A stretch of 64,000 nucleotides of DNA, taken from Maniola hyperantus. Taxonomy: Eukaryota; Arthropoda; Insecta; Lepidoptera; Nymphalidae. The position numbers were made by a program, and so were the translations under genes. The notes under the pieces are model-generated. The model was not told the origin of the DNA, did no database searches, and saw only the letters and a list, made by a program, of their open reading frames with translations. The stretch covers positions 6,014,001-6,078,000 of the forward strand of contig NC_048536.1 of the NCBI RefSeq assembly GCF_902806685.2. The letters are read 5' to 3'. Below are positions 10,612-20,498 of this stretch, piece after piece; position 1 is the stretch's first letter, and every line of letters starts with the position of its first letter.

Positions 10612-11025
10612 TTGTTAAGTCAAGGCCGCTGGAAAAAGTTATGCGATAAGTGCCAGTTGTTCTATCCGCTAGGTAGGTACCTATTACCGATATTCATTGC
10701 ACACTTTATGGTGAATTTATTTTTCATCGGCCTCCGTCTAAAAGCAGCAGATTTAGCAAATCCTAGCAGTTTTGAAACTGGGGTCGGCTACTCTTGCGGA
10801 CCTACAGGGAACAACACCCTGCCTTACCCACCCCTCATTTTCACTCTTTTGGGCGACGGGGATCTCAATCCTACCTCCGTTCCGAAACACTCTTAACGCC
10901 CTAACACGGTCAGGCAGTTCTGCCCCTAATGTGCTTGAGTGTTGGTTCGAGTTTAGCGTAAATTGAATATAACGAGGCCGAGAGCTGTTTGAACGATACG
11001 CCGTCGAGGGTACGCTATGTGGCAC
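10612..11025. other. Stretch with overlapping unassigned ORFs
   Basis: Both strands stay open for 60-95 codons, which is unusual here. The minus frame at 11025-10753 starts at an ATG and reads LGAELPDRVRALRVFRNGGR. It may be a worn retroelement ORF or an exon. Nothing is recognised with confidence. Confidence 0.2.
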
Positions 11026-11696
11026 TGTGATGGCACACGACTTCTGAACGTATTACTTGTGACATAAGAGCGAAGTTTGTGTGCGGGTCGATGTATAACA
11101 CCGTACATGCACAACTCGGTGCTGGCGAAGACAACACCGGACGGACGAGCGTCAATCCCTTGATAAATCTACACGCACTGTTAGAAAACTACCTGTACAA
11201 TACTATTATTATTGAGTAGGCAGCAATGCTATCGGCAAAGCAAGATGTTTTTGCAGTCACGTGGCGTTAACGTCCACAACAATGTGACAAACAACTGTAA
11301 GAATACTCAACAGTTAACAAGCTTATATGGGTAAGTCACGTTTCCATTTACCACTCAACTAATCATCGACATTCGAACAGCGTTGACGACTGTTTTTCAG
11401 ACAGTTAAGTAGGTAGATAGGTGTATAAAAGTGATGTACCGATTAGGTAGGTACCTACCTAGGTATTTCAGACATCCAGAAAGTCGACAAAAATAACAAT
11501 ACCTACCTATTATAACGAATGTTACATTGATTGCGGTCGAGCCCTACAACGCGTCATGCCTGTTGTTAGTCGTTAATTTCAATTTGCAACGTAATCTACA
11601 TCGTCTTTCAACAGTTGCGCGGAATGTATGTACCTAGATATCCACATGTTATGATTACGAGTATGAGATACGAATGAGTACATTGATATCTCTTAC

Positions 11697-11855
11697 CTAT
11701 AGTAAATAGGAACGACGCAAGAGCAAAGCAAAGACAGCAGAGCCCGAGGTCGACCGCTGACAGTCGCTACGACTCTACGGCTAACGCGATAAGGCGCACA
11801 TCGCCTCGCGCGCGCTCTGACCTCACCGCACCGCGCCGACAAATAATAAATATGT
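11697..11855 (-). promoter_or_regulatory. Candidate promoter and 5' UTR exon of a leftward gene
   Basis: Minus strand: a weak TATA-like TATTTATTA (about 11853-11845), an initiator-like TCAG at 11820-11817, a CpG-rich exon without a long ORF, and a good donor ATAG|GTAAGAG at 11697/11696. A gene using it would lie left of 11.6 kb or outside the window. Confidence 0.3.
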
Positions 11856-12300
11856 AACACTGATAAAGCCACAGAAGCGTTGACCGGCAAGAGAATCTCA
11901 TTTGGCAAATATTTGTTTTGAGGAGGAGGAACATGAAAGATCGCCATTTCGTTCGAACGGCTATTTCTGGTTACCGAGTGACAGAGTAGGGTACCGGCCG
12001 GCCGTGCGTCGCGTCGATGGATCGTCGTCTTACAAAGTACGGTTTTGAAGGCGGAGCAACGCGAAGGTCGCGTGAGTAGGTACATACCTGCGTGCAGGCT
12101 GCGGCGGCGGCTGGGCGCGCTGCTCGTACAACAGTCTTGCGTGGTGGCGCGCGTCGGACTGGCGAGGCGCGAGGGCGCGGGCAGCAGCGTCGCCGCGGCA
12201 GCAGCCGCCGCGCCCGCGCCCCGCACCGCGCTGCATTCCGTGCGTGCGCTCGCCGCCGCCGTCGGGAGAGCCGCTGACATCAGCACACCAACGACGCCTA
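11740..12300. promoter_or_regulatory. CpG/GC-rich island
   Basis: The longest GC-rich stretch of the window, with many CpG dinucleotides and CGCCGC-type runs in an otherwise AT-rich region. This is typical of 5' ends of insect genes. All six frames contain long alanine/arginine-rich ORFs, but several of the longest lack an ATG at their first codon, so length alone is not evidence of coding. Confidence 0.55.
12088..12236 (-). CDS. Candidate first coding exon in the GC island
   Basis: Starts with ATG (MQRGAGRGRGGCC...) and stays open to a good donor CGCAG|GTATGT at 12088/12087. It encodes 49 codons plus 2 nt, with a plausible end ARLLYEQRAQPPPQPAR. The next exon was not found. A plus-strand donor (GTCGC|GTGAGT near 12072) overlaps, so the strand is not settled. 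No family recognised. Confidence 0.25.
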
Positions 12301-12452
12301 GGGCTGCCAACTACCGACGTACCTCCTCATGTGACATGTCTATACAAACTGTACATCGTAAAGTTACCTGCTTTACACAATTATGCTGCGGGCCTATTCC
12401 GTATCTCAGTGGCTATATGTCACTTGGCTACTTGTACTACGTCGTTTGCCTA

Positions 12453-12500
12453 CTTGAGGCGTCCCCATCCCGATTGCCATCTCAACCTGTTGTGTACTAT
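12453..12500. repeat. Fragment of the GATGGCAATCGGGG family
   Basis: GGCGTCCCCATCCCGATTGC then CATCTCAACCTGTTG; see 13370. Confidence 0.5.
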
Positions 12501-12644
12501 ATACTACGAAAAGTTTCCAATGAATGAATGCGTTGTGTCCGTTACGGAGTCCATCCATCACTATCGGTGGCTATCACCAAGATTCTGTGTTTATGATTTC
12601 CGCAATAATGTAAGTAGGTAGGTATTTAGGAGTTTGACAGTGTA

Positions 12645-12815
12645 GTCATCATCATCATAATCATCATCCATTGGTCGACGTCATCACCCATCATTGAGGA
12701 GACCCGAGCACAGTAGTGGCTGAGCTCGGGTCTCCTCTCACAATGAGATAGAGGAGAGGTTTGGCCATAGCCCACCACGCTAGCCAAATGCAGATTGGCA
12801 GACAGTATAGGCACG
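12645..12815 (-). mobile_element. SINE, 3' half
   Basis: Reverse complement of the body of the 1097 family with its (ATGATG)n tail. The tRNA head is missing. The segment with GAGACCCGAGC and its inverse GCTCGGGTCTC makes a local fold-back. Confidence 0.6.
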
Positions 12816-13237
12816 GTATAGGTAATATAGGTAAGTACATTTACCGGACACTTTCCGTAGCGTAGAATACAGCTAAATTACATAGCCAATGGACACACGG
12901 AAAACACCTGCTCAGTAAACATTACTTATTATACTTATTATTGCTAATATTATCTCAAACTAATAATGTGTAATGTGAATCTGCAATGGTTTGGTAGGCG
13001 CGATTGAAGGATATAGTAAGTTCATATCTGTTGGTTTATTATGGTAGCTAGTCCTGGTACAAGTTAGTCTTAGTTGAAAGGAAAACGAGAATAGGTTTTT
13101 TAGGTATTCGGCATATTAAGATTAATTTTAATAATTTTAATAATATAAGTAAAACCTACCTTCTAATCATCAAAAATAATTTACCTGTCCTAACCTGTTG
13201 ATATTTAGTTAACTATACAATGACATAATATGTACAA

Positions 13238-13340
13238 TTGCCGGTCCACTATTGAGCACAAGTCTCCTCTCAGATTGAGAAGGGTTAGGCTATCGTCCAC
13301 CATGCTGTCCAAGTGAGGATTACCTCGGAGAACATTACCT
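13238..13340 (-). mobile_element. SINE body fragment
   Basis: Contains the TCTCAGATTGAGAAGGGTTA block and the flanking GTCCACCATGCT of the family. Confidence 0.55.
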
Positions 13341-13369
13341 TCCAACTCTTACTGCCTATAGATAACTAT

Positions 13370-13475
13370 AGTAGTACGCGACAGGTCAAGTTGACAGGTC
13401 GGGCTGGCTGGGTGTGAGGAGCGTCCCCCCGCCTCATACCCCGATTGCCATCTCGACCTGTCGCGTACTATAGGT
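13370..13475. mobile_element. Fold-back element with GACAGGTCGAGATGGCAATC ends
   Basis: Left ATAGTAGTACGCGACAGGTC and right GACCTGTCGCGTACTATAGG are inverted copies. The inner part has CATACCCCGATTGCCATCTC. About 105 bp, MITE-like. Related ends at 970, 12453 and 61383. Confidence 0.6.
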
Positions 13476-13877
13476 CACACCCAGATAGAGCAGCCCTAAA
13501 TTGTGCCTATATATCATAGCAACCTCTACGTCAACCTCCCATCTTTGTATGGACGTAGGTAGCGCTGTCACCTTTACGTGACCCCCACGATCCATTTGCG
13601 ACGCATTATAAACTTCCATTCCAACCACTTCCAACAGCTTTGCTCTCTTTAATCTCTGGCCATAGACCTATAAATCTCTGGCTTCATGATAAATGATGAA
13701 ATAAGTATTAACTTCGTCGAAATTTTAGATCAAAAAGTGGGTAGGTACCACAGAAATGGAAATAAAATAATAGAAATGGTATCTTTTGTTTGAAATCAGG
13801 ATAGTTGTCGCCATTACTTTCAACGGGATTGGAGGTAACAACTGACATACTTAGGTACCTATCCAATCCAATCCAAT

Positions 13878-14180
13878 CCATCAGCCTATTTGCGTCCACT
13901 GCTGGACATAGGCCTTTCCAAGAGCACGCCACCAAACACGGTCCTCAGCCTTCCTCATCCACCCGCTCCCCACCACCTTACCGTAATCGGGAATAGCAGG
14001 GCTGCCGGGAACTGGGGGCCTTTGTCTGTTGGCGCTGCTCAATAGAAGTAATGCCCATACTGACCACGCTGGGCAGGCGGGTTGGTCAGCGCAGGGCTGT
14101 AGGCCATTTCGCACCAGTGACGCTGCTGTCCGTCTCTGGTCTGTGTTATTTAAAGCCAAGCCATTTGGAATGGTTATCCC
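13878..14180 (-). mobile_element. RTE-like LINE C-terminal fragment
   Basis: Minus strand reads a proline-rich segment followed by VVGSGWMRKAEDRVWWRALG and KAYVQQWT, the closing part of the RTE-type ORF, and runs into GGCTGATGG. The frame is open for 92 codons, but it is only a tail. Confidence 0.7.
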
Positions 14181-14394
14181 GCCATTCTTCGGTCGTCATA
14201 TCCTCGTTCGCTGATTCGCAGGGGGCACCGCGTGCAGGTGAGGTTGACATTTGGGGTGTTAAGATGTTAGTGCACCCCTTTACCCCCCTATACTTACCTA
14301 ATATGAAATAAATTATATGACTGTAAAGTGAAATCCCTACACAAAATACTTGAAAGTTCTGTAAGTAGTAATATAAGTATCTCTATATCTACAA

Positions 14395-14505
14395 CTAGCT
14401 TATGCTCGTAACTTTTCGTCGCGTGGACCACATAAATTTCATACCACCATTTAACTTAGGGGTGGAGTTTTGAAAAATCCTTTACTAGTGGATACCTACT
14501 CTTTA
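14395..14505 (-). mobile_element. Lep1-type Helitron-like end
   Basis: CTAGCTTATGCTCGTAACTT, a GCGTGGACCACA block and a GGGGTGGAG...TTTTGAAAAATCC block, i.e. the right half of the 6930 family in reverse. Confidence 0.6.
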
Positions 14506-14732
14506 CAAAGAACACACTCCCATGTGTCTAGAACAAGCAATTTAGGCTGTAAGTTGATATACCTACTACAAGTCAGTCAGGACTTTGAATTTTATGCACA
14601 GAAGATAGATTTATCATTAGTGGTAAAATACGTACCTACTTACTTACACATCCTTGGGTTTCTGAAACGTTAGAGATATCGTAGCCTTGTAGGTTATCAC
14701 GAGCTACACGACACAGGAAAATAAGAGCAAAT

Positions 14733-14825
14733 ATGCGTTATAAAATAACGATGGAAACTCCAGACGGCCGAGACACCACCGTGCACCGCCGCGCCGCGCC
14801 GCTGGCTGCGATGATTTCAAAATAA
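14733..14825 (+). other. GC-rich small ORF, 30 codons
   Basis: ATG at 14733 and a second ATG at 14751 (ACGATGG context) open a frame METPDGRDTTVHRR then AAPLAAMISK and a stop. Third positions are mostly G/C while both flanks are AT-rich. It may be a micropeptide, a fragment of a coding exon, or chance. The surroundings show no splice site that decides. Confidence 0.2.
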
Positions 14826-14919
14826 AAATAAATTGCTGTTCTTTCTCTTGAATCTTCAACTATAAAGAAGCATCATGTTTCCTTAGGATTACTTTAGTAG
14901 GTAGGTACCTACCTGTTTC

Positions 14920-14985
14920 GCATTCTGAGATGAGATCCGCGCTCAGTAGCGTGCCGGCAATGGGTTGACCATGAAGATGATGATT
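14920..14985 (+). mobile_element. SINE 3' end
   Basis: GCATTCTGAGATGAGATCCG to GATGATGA only. Confidence 0.5.
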
Positions 14986-15041
14986 TATATTACGAGAGTA
15001 AGTAATTCACTATTAGAGGCAATAAGGCCTATAGCTAATCC

Positions 15042-15116
15042 GTGATAGCCTAGTGGTTACGACGTCCGCCTCCTATTCAGGAGATCGGGAGTTCAATCCC
15101 GGCACGCACCTCTTTT
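15042..15116 (+). mobile_element. SINE head (tRNA-like)
   Basis: GTGATAGCCTAGTGGTTACG (A box), CTCCTATTCAGGAG anticodon-type hairpin and GGAGTTCAATCCCGG (B box). It is a SINE head rather than a tRNA gene: the acceptor ends do not pair well and many window copies share it. Confidence 0.7.
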
Positions 15117-15304
15117 ACTTACTTATCATTTTACATTACATACATTATACTTTTTTTTTCATAAAAATAAATAAAAATCTGTTTTAGAATGTACCTACAG
15201 GTAAAGCCCTTCGTATAATAACCCACTTGGTATAGTTATCTTACTTTGAAAAATGAAAATACTAAATTATTTGTTCATGAACACATTTTTATTATGTAGG
15301 TACG

Positions 15305-15470
15305 TAGTGGGGCGCCCTCTAGCACGATGGACCGACGATATAAAGAGCTAGCGGGAAGTTGGTAGATGTGGAAGGCTGAGGTCCTGAGGAGTGAGGACCG
15401 GATGTGGTGGCGCTCATTAGGGAAGGCCTATGTTCAACAGTGGATGTCCAAAGGCTGATGATAAAGCATA
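15305..15470 (+). mobile_element. RTE-like LINE tail
   Basis: GGACCGACGATATAAAGAGC to GGATGTCCAAAGGCTGATGA with an internal insertion of about 17 bp repeating GAGGAGTGAGGACC. Confidence 0.6.
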
Positions 15471-15501
15471 GAAATATTAGAGGTCATTGAATTTCCTATT
15501 T

Positions 15502-15930
15502 TTAGGGTACCGTACCTCAAAAGGAAAAACGGAACCCTTATAGGATCACTTTGTTGTCTGTCTGTCAGTCAAGAAACCTACAGGGTACTTCTCGTTGACC
15601 TAGAATCATGAAATTTGGCAGGTAGGTAGGTCTTATAGCAGACATTCGGGGAAAAATCTAAAAACCGTGAATATAAGGTTAAATCACACAAAAAAATTTA
15701 ATCGTGGTCATGAACTAATAATTAGTATTTTACATTTTCGAAGTAAGATAACTATATCAAGTGGGGTATCATATTATGAAAGGGCTTTACCTGTGCATTC
15801 TAAAACAGGTTTTTATTTATTTTTATACGCATCATAGTTTTTGAATTATCGTGGAAAATGTCGAAAAAATACCACTGTAGTATACGGAACCCTCAGTGCG
15901 CGAGCCTGACTCGCACTTGGCCGGTTTTTT
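15502..15930 (-). repeat. 1887-type repeat, full copy
   Basis: Runs from TTTAGGGTACCGTACCTCAA to CGCACTTGGCCGGTTTTTT with all internal blocks. Confidence 0.8.
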
Positions 15931-16523
15931 TCTTTCAACATATTGTTACGTGCTAGGGGTTCGGATTAAAATGCCAGTTTCTGAAACGAACGTTTATTCA
16001 CTATTAAACTCATCACATTTAAGTTTATTTATTTATTTATAGGTACCTACGGCCGATATCCGGAAAAAAAATCCAAAAAGCCAAAAGGCCAAAAGTCCTA
16101 TGTCCGGCAGTACGGATACATACAGGCTGATTGATTGATGATGAAAAAGAGGGATTCAAATTGTTTTCTTATACGCTTGATATAAAAAATTATTTGATTA
16201 TAATTCATCAAAAATTCAAAATGTCATCAAAATCGTCAAAGCCGCTGGATAGAATTATGTATGTTGACCTAGTTGTTATAGGAACGGGCAGAAAACTGCG
16301 GTTGAAATAAAAACCTCTATACTCGAGCCAAGGCGTAAGTGTGCCATCGTATAAATTTTACCGAATGACGGAATACGGATTTCAAAATTTAAAACATCGT
16401 TATTTTCATGAATAAGTGTAGTCATAAAAATAACGGTTAAATATGCAACATATAATAAAACTAATGTCTATTTCTGTAGGTATGTATTGATTCTGATAAA
16501 ATAATTGATGTGAAGATTGGGTG

Positions 16524-16942
16524 TCGGGTCCGTGGTCCCAGCCCCACCGCTTCGACTCACTGGTGGGTCTACGATATATCACCATGGGCCCGTGGTCCCA
16601 CTCGTGGTTTTAAAAAAAACAGATACAAGATAGCCCTATACTGCAATCTCACCTGGTGGTAAGTGATGATGCAGTCTAAGATGGAAGTAGGGTAATCTGG
16701 AAGGGGTATAGCAGTTTTTATTAAACCCCTTTGGTTTCTACACGGCATCGTACCGAAACGCTAAATCGCTTGGCGGCACGACTTTGCCGGTAGTGTGGTA
16801 ACTAGCCACAGCCATTGCCTCCCAGACCAGAAATTCAGAAAATATAAAATTCCAAACCCCTGCCAGGAATCGACTATTCGTGACCATTTTCGTGGCGGGT
16901 CCGTGATCCCACTAGTGGGTCTGCGGTATATATATCACCATA
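16524..16942 (+). mobile_element. LINE 3' UTR-type repeat bracketed by direct repeats
   Basis: The core 16620-16870 (CTGCAATCTCACCTGGTGGT, GATGATGCAGTCTAAGATGG, GCTAAATCGCTTGGCGGCAC) is an abundant lepidopteran LINE tail. Both sides carry a GGGTCCGTG(G/A)TCCCA...GTGGGTCT(A/G)CG(A/G)TATAT block (16524-16582 and 16893-16940). A reverse copy of the core lies at 34926-35165. Confidence 0.6.
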
Positions 16943-17310
16943 TGAATGAATGAATATACTTTTACCACCACCATACCTACCACAAAATCACATCACAAAA
17001 TTAGTACAGAAAAACACATATACCTACCATAATAAATAATAATGTACCTGTGGTTCCACTCCACTGGTAAAGATGGTTAAAATAGAAATAATACTCTTTA
17101 GCGGTTTTGCACATAAAATCGACAAGGCGCACAATTTTATTTTGACTTAAATAATTAATTTATTGACTTCTGAAATCTAAATTCCTTCCCATGATTTAGA
17201 AACTGTACGAATAAATATAATTAGCGAGTTAACCTTTAATAAATAAGTAATTAATAGGCATATTAAATAAAACAAAACAAAATGCGTGTAATAAAACAAA
17301 ACGTGTTTTT

Positions 17311-17543
17311 AGGGTTCCGTAGGTAGCTCAAAAGGAAAACGGAACCCTTACCTATAGGATCACTTTGTTGTCTGTCTGTTTGTCAAGAAACCTACAGGGT
17401 ACTTCCCGTTGACCTAGAATTATGAAATTTGGCAGGTAGGTAGGTTATAGGTAGGTCTTATAGCAGACATATTATGGGGAAAAATCTGAAAACAGTGAAT
17501 TTGTGATTACATCACACAAAAAAATTAAATTGTGGTCATGAAC
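17311..17543 (-). repeat. 1887-type repeat, right part, interrupted
   Basis: Runs from AGGGTTCCGTAGGTAGCTCA to TGTGGTCATGAAC and is then broken by the LINE at 17544. The remainder resumes at 18547. Confidence 0.8.
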
Positions 17544-18546
17544 GCTATACGCTGACGACCTGAAATTGTTTATGGAAATAAAATCTGAGGCCGAATGTGT
17601 TGAACTCCAGGATGATATCGATGCTGTCATCAAATGGAGTGACGAAAACAGAATGGAGTTCAACACCAATAAATGTTCGGTCATGACTTTTGGACGCGGA
17701 AGGTGTCCAGTTTTCTTCCCGTATAAAATGAGCGGAGTTCAATTGCCCAGACAAACTAATGTAAAAGACCTGGGAGTAATATTTGACCATAAACTGACAT
17801 TCCATGACCATATTTCTACACTCGCCTCCGAATCATTCCAGCGGTTGGGGTTTGTTTTGCGTAATACTCAAGATTTTCAAAATTGTTACACGATAAAACT
17901 GCTATTTGACGCTTTGGTTCGTGCCAAGCTAGAAACCAGCGCTTGTATTTGGAATCCATATGAAAGCACTTACACCTTGCTACTTGAAAAGGTTCAAAAA
18001 GCCTTTCTAAGGTATTTATATAAAAAATTGCACGGGTATTACCCATTTATGTATCCCACAAAATTTCTCCAAGGGCACTTGGGTTTCCACTCGCTCAAAA
18101 CCCGAAGAGACTGCGACCAAATTGGTACAATTTGCAAGATTCTTAGGGGTGTGATTGACTGCTCTGAACTACACAACAAGCTCTGCTGCGTTTATGCACC
18201 CTCTAATTACAGCTATCTCCGCCACCGCTCCAAATTTTTCGTAAGTCCGTTTAGTCGCACGGTAGCGCGTTCCAGGTCACCCATACCGCGCACTTTGGCT
18301 GCGCTCAACGCACTGCTGAAGGAGTCCCCTCGCTGTGACATATTTGCTGACAAATGGGCTGACCTCATGGGTCAGATCTTGCACTTTTGTGAAAATTTAT
18401 AATTTTGCTTTTTAAAATTTATAATTTTAAGTTGTTAATTTTTGTAAGTATGTTTATGTTAGTTTGTACTCGTATTTTAATTAGTGTAATTGGCTTTATG
18501 GCCGTTCTGATTAAATAATAAATAAATAATAAATAAATAATAATAA
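17544..18546 (+). mobile_element. 5'-truncated non-LTR retrotransposon with RT C-terminal ORF
   Basis: The frame enters at the reverse-transcriptase active-site block (LYADDLKLFMEI) and stays open to TAA at 18400-18402, about 285 codons. It contains the thumb-type segment (NRMEFNTNKCSVMTFGR), KDLGVIFDHKLTFHDHI and the C-terminal helical region. Everything N-terminal (endonuclease, fingers, palm start) is missing. A 3' UTR with GGCTTTATGGCCGTTCTGAT leads to an (AATAAAT)n tail. ATGAAC at 17538-17543 is repeated at 18547-18552, so it is a target-primed insertion truncated at its 5' end. The intact reading frame suggests it is fairly young. Jockey/CR1-like from its protein pattern; the clade was not verified. 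Confidence 0.88.
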
Positions 18547-18770
18547 ATGAACTAATGATTAGTGTTTTCAATTTTTAAAGTAAGATAACTATATCAAGTG
18601 GGGTTTCATATGAAAGGGCTTCACTTGTGCATTCTAAAACAGATTTTTGTTTATTTTTATGCATCATAGTTTCTGATTTATCGTGCAAAATTTAGAAAAA
18701 AATACGACTGTAATACGGAGCCCTCCGGTGCGCGAGTCTGACTCGCACTTAGCCGATTTTTTTATTAGTA
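18547..18770 (-). repeat. 1887-type repeat, left part
   Basis: Continuation of the interrupted copy: TGAACTAATGATTAGTGTTT to TCTGACTCGCACTTAGCCGA. Confidence 0.8.
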
Positions 18771-18839
18771 AAAATAATGCATTAAAATTGGAATTAATAT
18801 TGGAGCAATTTTAAATATGATTTTTAATATGGGTAATTT

Positions 18840-18990
18840 AACAGTGAAGGAAAATATCGTAAGGAAAGCTGCATTCTGAGAGTTCTTCATAATGTTCTCA
18901 AAAGTGTGTGAAATCTGCCAATCTGATTGTCAGACTTCACCATGCTAGGTGGAAAATGGGCTAAGCCATTCTCATTTTGAAAGCACACCA
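18840..18990 (+). mobile_element. SINE body fragment
   Basis: GTGAAGGAAAATATCGTAAG, GAGAGTTCTTCATAATGTTC and the CTAAGCCATTCTCATTTTGA end; no tRNA head. Confidence 0.6.
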
Positions 18991-18999
18991 AGTTGGAGG

Positions 19000-19130
19000 G
19001 TCCTTCCCGTTAACCTAGAATCATGAAATTTGACAAGCAGGTAGGTCTTAGCTTAGCACAAGTCCGAAATCCGAAAACCGTGAATTTAACATCACAAAAA
19101 ATAAAAAAATAAAATGTGCTCATGAACATA
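19000..19130 (-). repeat. 1887-type repeat, middle fragment
   Basis: TTCCCGTTAACCTAGAATCA to GCTCATGAAC only. Confidence 0.6.
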
Positions 19131-19438
19131 ATTAGTTTATACAATATAGATGGCGCTGTTGTCATCAACATGCAGTGTTGCACTTATTAAAAGTGTTAAA
19201 ATAAAATATCTTGTACGATAACATAACATACACTATACCTACATAATAAAAAGTTTCTTGAGTTTCAGTATTTTTGAAATTATTTTCATGAGGTTAGATG
19301 TGATGTGACTGCTTAGAGAATTCAATTTTCAAAGAATTCTTAGGTGTTAGTATGGCCCATTGAAGAACTATGTGTAATAAAACGTCCATTTTTGAAACAA
19401 GTGATTGAAATAAAACGATAAATGCTATTTTATCGATT

Positions 19439-20252
19439 TTTATTTTTATATACAAATGGAAATCTTCCCTTATGTAAATAATATTACTAACTTACTTAAA
19501 ATTAATTTATGCTAGGTATTCTGTACAAAGATTGTACGACGGAAAAGGCAGTGCGTGTGATAGAGATCGCTACATGTAGAGAGTATGGCAAGTCCTCAGA
19601 AGGTGCTTGATAAAATATGGTGCTATCAATTGAATTAACTGTTAACTACAAGTCAAAGTATTAAAGCAACATTTACACTTGCACAGTGACACTTTATATT
19701 AAAAGATTGTTTTAAAAATTAAAATCGTATGCTTAAAAGTTTAAATCCATCTGGTAAACAAAGTACCTACCTATTTTGTCATAAGTACCCTCCTAATATT
19801 ATTATGGAAGTCATTTAGTACAAAAAAAAACAGTTTCGCTCTAGTAAAAATAAAAGTGGTTTAGTTAAGAGAAGACTATAGAGGAGCTGGCGTACAAAAT
19901 GGTACAACCACACTTCTGATCAAAATACTTTTTTCTTTAGGTCGGATGTTTTTAGCCCACCGAATAGAGACAAACTTAAACTTATTTCTAGGCAAAACAG
20001 CCTGTGCTAAAACTGAGTCGAAAATTCGTGATTACGCCGTTTTGTTCACCCGTTTCTCAATTATGTACCCATCTTTGTCACTAATTTGTAGTTAAGTCAA
20101 GTGTTTCGAAAGCTCGCAGCGAACCTGTAAGCGGTCTACAGTACCAGAAATTTAAGTGTAAACGTAGCTTGAGTATACCATGATTGGTAAAGTAATTACC
20201 CACCTGATTTAAATGAACGGAAATAAAATGTTGTGTTTAAAGATTGGTTAAA
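19439..20252 (-). other. Probable lectin 3' UTR with polyadenylation signal
   Basis: The stretch after the stop codon is free of the repeat families seen elsewhere. The first canonical AATAAA in transcript direction is at 19444-19439, implying a 3' UTR of about 0.8 kb. Inference only; no transcript evidence. Confidence 0.4.
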
Positions 20253-20498
20253 TCACAGACGGAGGCCAGGGTTGGTGCTGGCTACATAGTTCAACAGCTC
20301 TTCAGAGTCCTCGCACACTACAGGTTTCTCGTGGTAACAAGCGACGTCGTGCCACGCAATGCCATCGTTGTAGACATTGTTGAGGATGGACAGACAGGAC
20401 TCCGTGGTTCCATTGATATCGTACTCGGCGTTGTCGGGTTGCCGCTGCTTCTTGTGACCAGTTTGTGACCATGGGTTATAGCCCCAGCCGTTCTGAAT
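20253..20498 (-). CDS. Lectin coding exon 4 with stop
   Basis: 246 nt, residues 143-223 and TGA. The acceptor is CATTCTAG after a T-rich tract. Carries the QPD calcium/sugar motif, the NGT glycosylation sequon, WHD, and the last three cysteines (ESC, VAC, VVC). Ends with the C-terminus NPGLRL. Confidence 0.94.
   Translation of the reverse strand: MQNGWGYNPWSQTGHKKQRQPDNAEYDINGTTESCLSILNNVYNDGIAWHDVACYHEKPVVCEDSEELLNYVASTNPGLRL

Noticed and set aside
11693..12527. Long alanine/arginine-rich ORFs on both strands of the GC island (up to 205 codons)
   Set aside because: The longest frames begin at TTG, not ATG, and overlap each other on both strands. They are explained by GC-rich composition. 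Only the ATG exon with a donor at 12088 was kept as a weak candidate.
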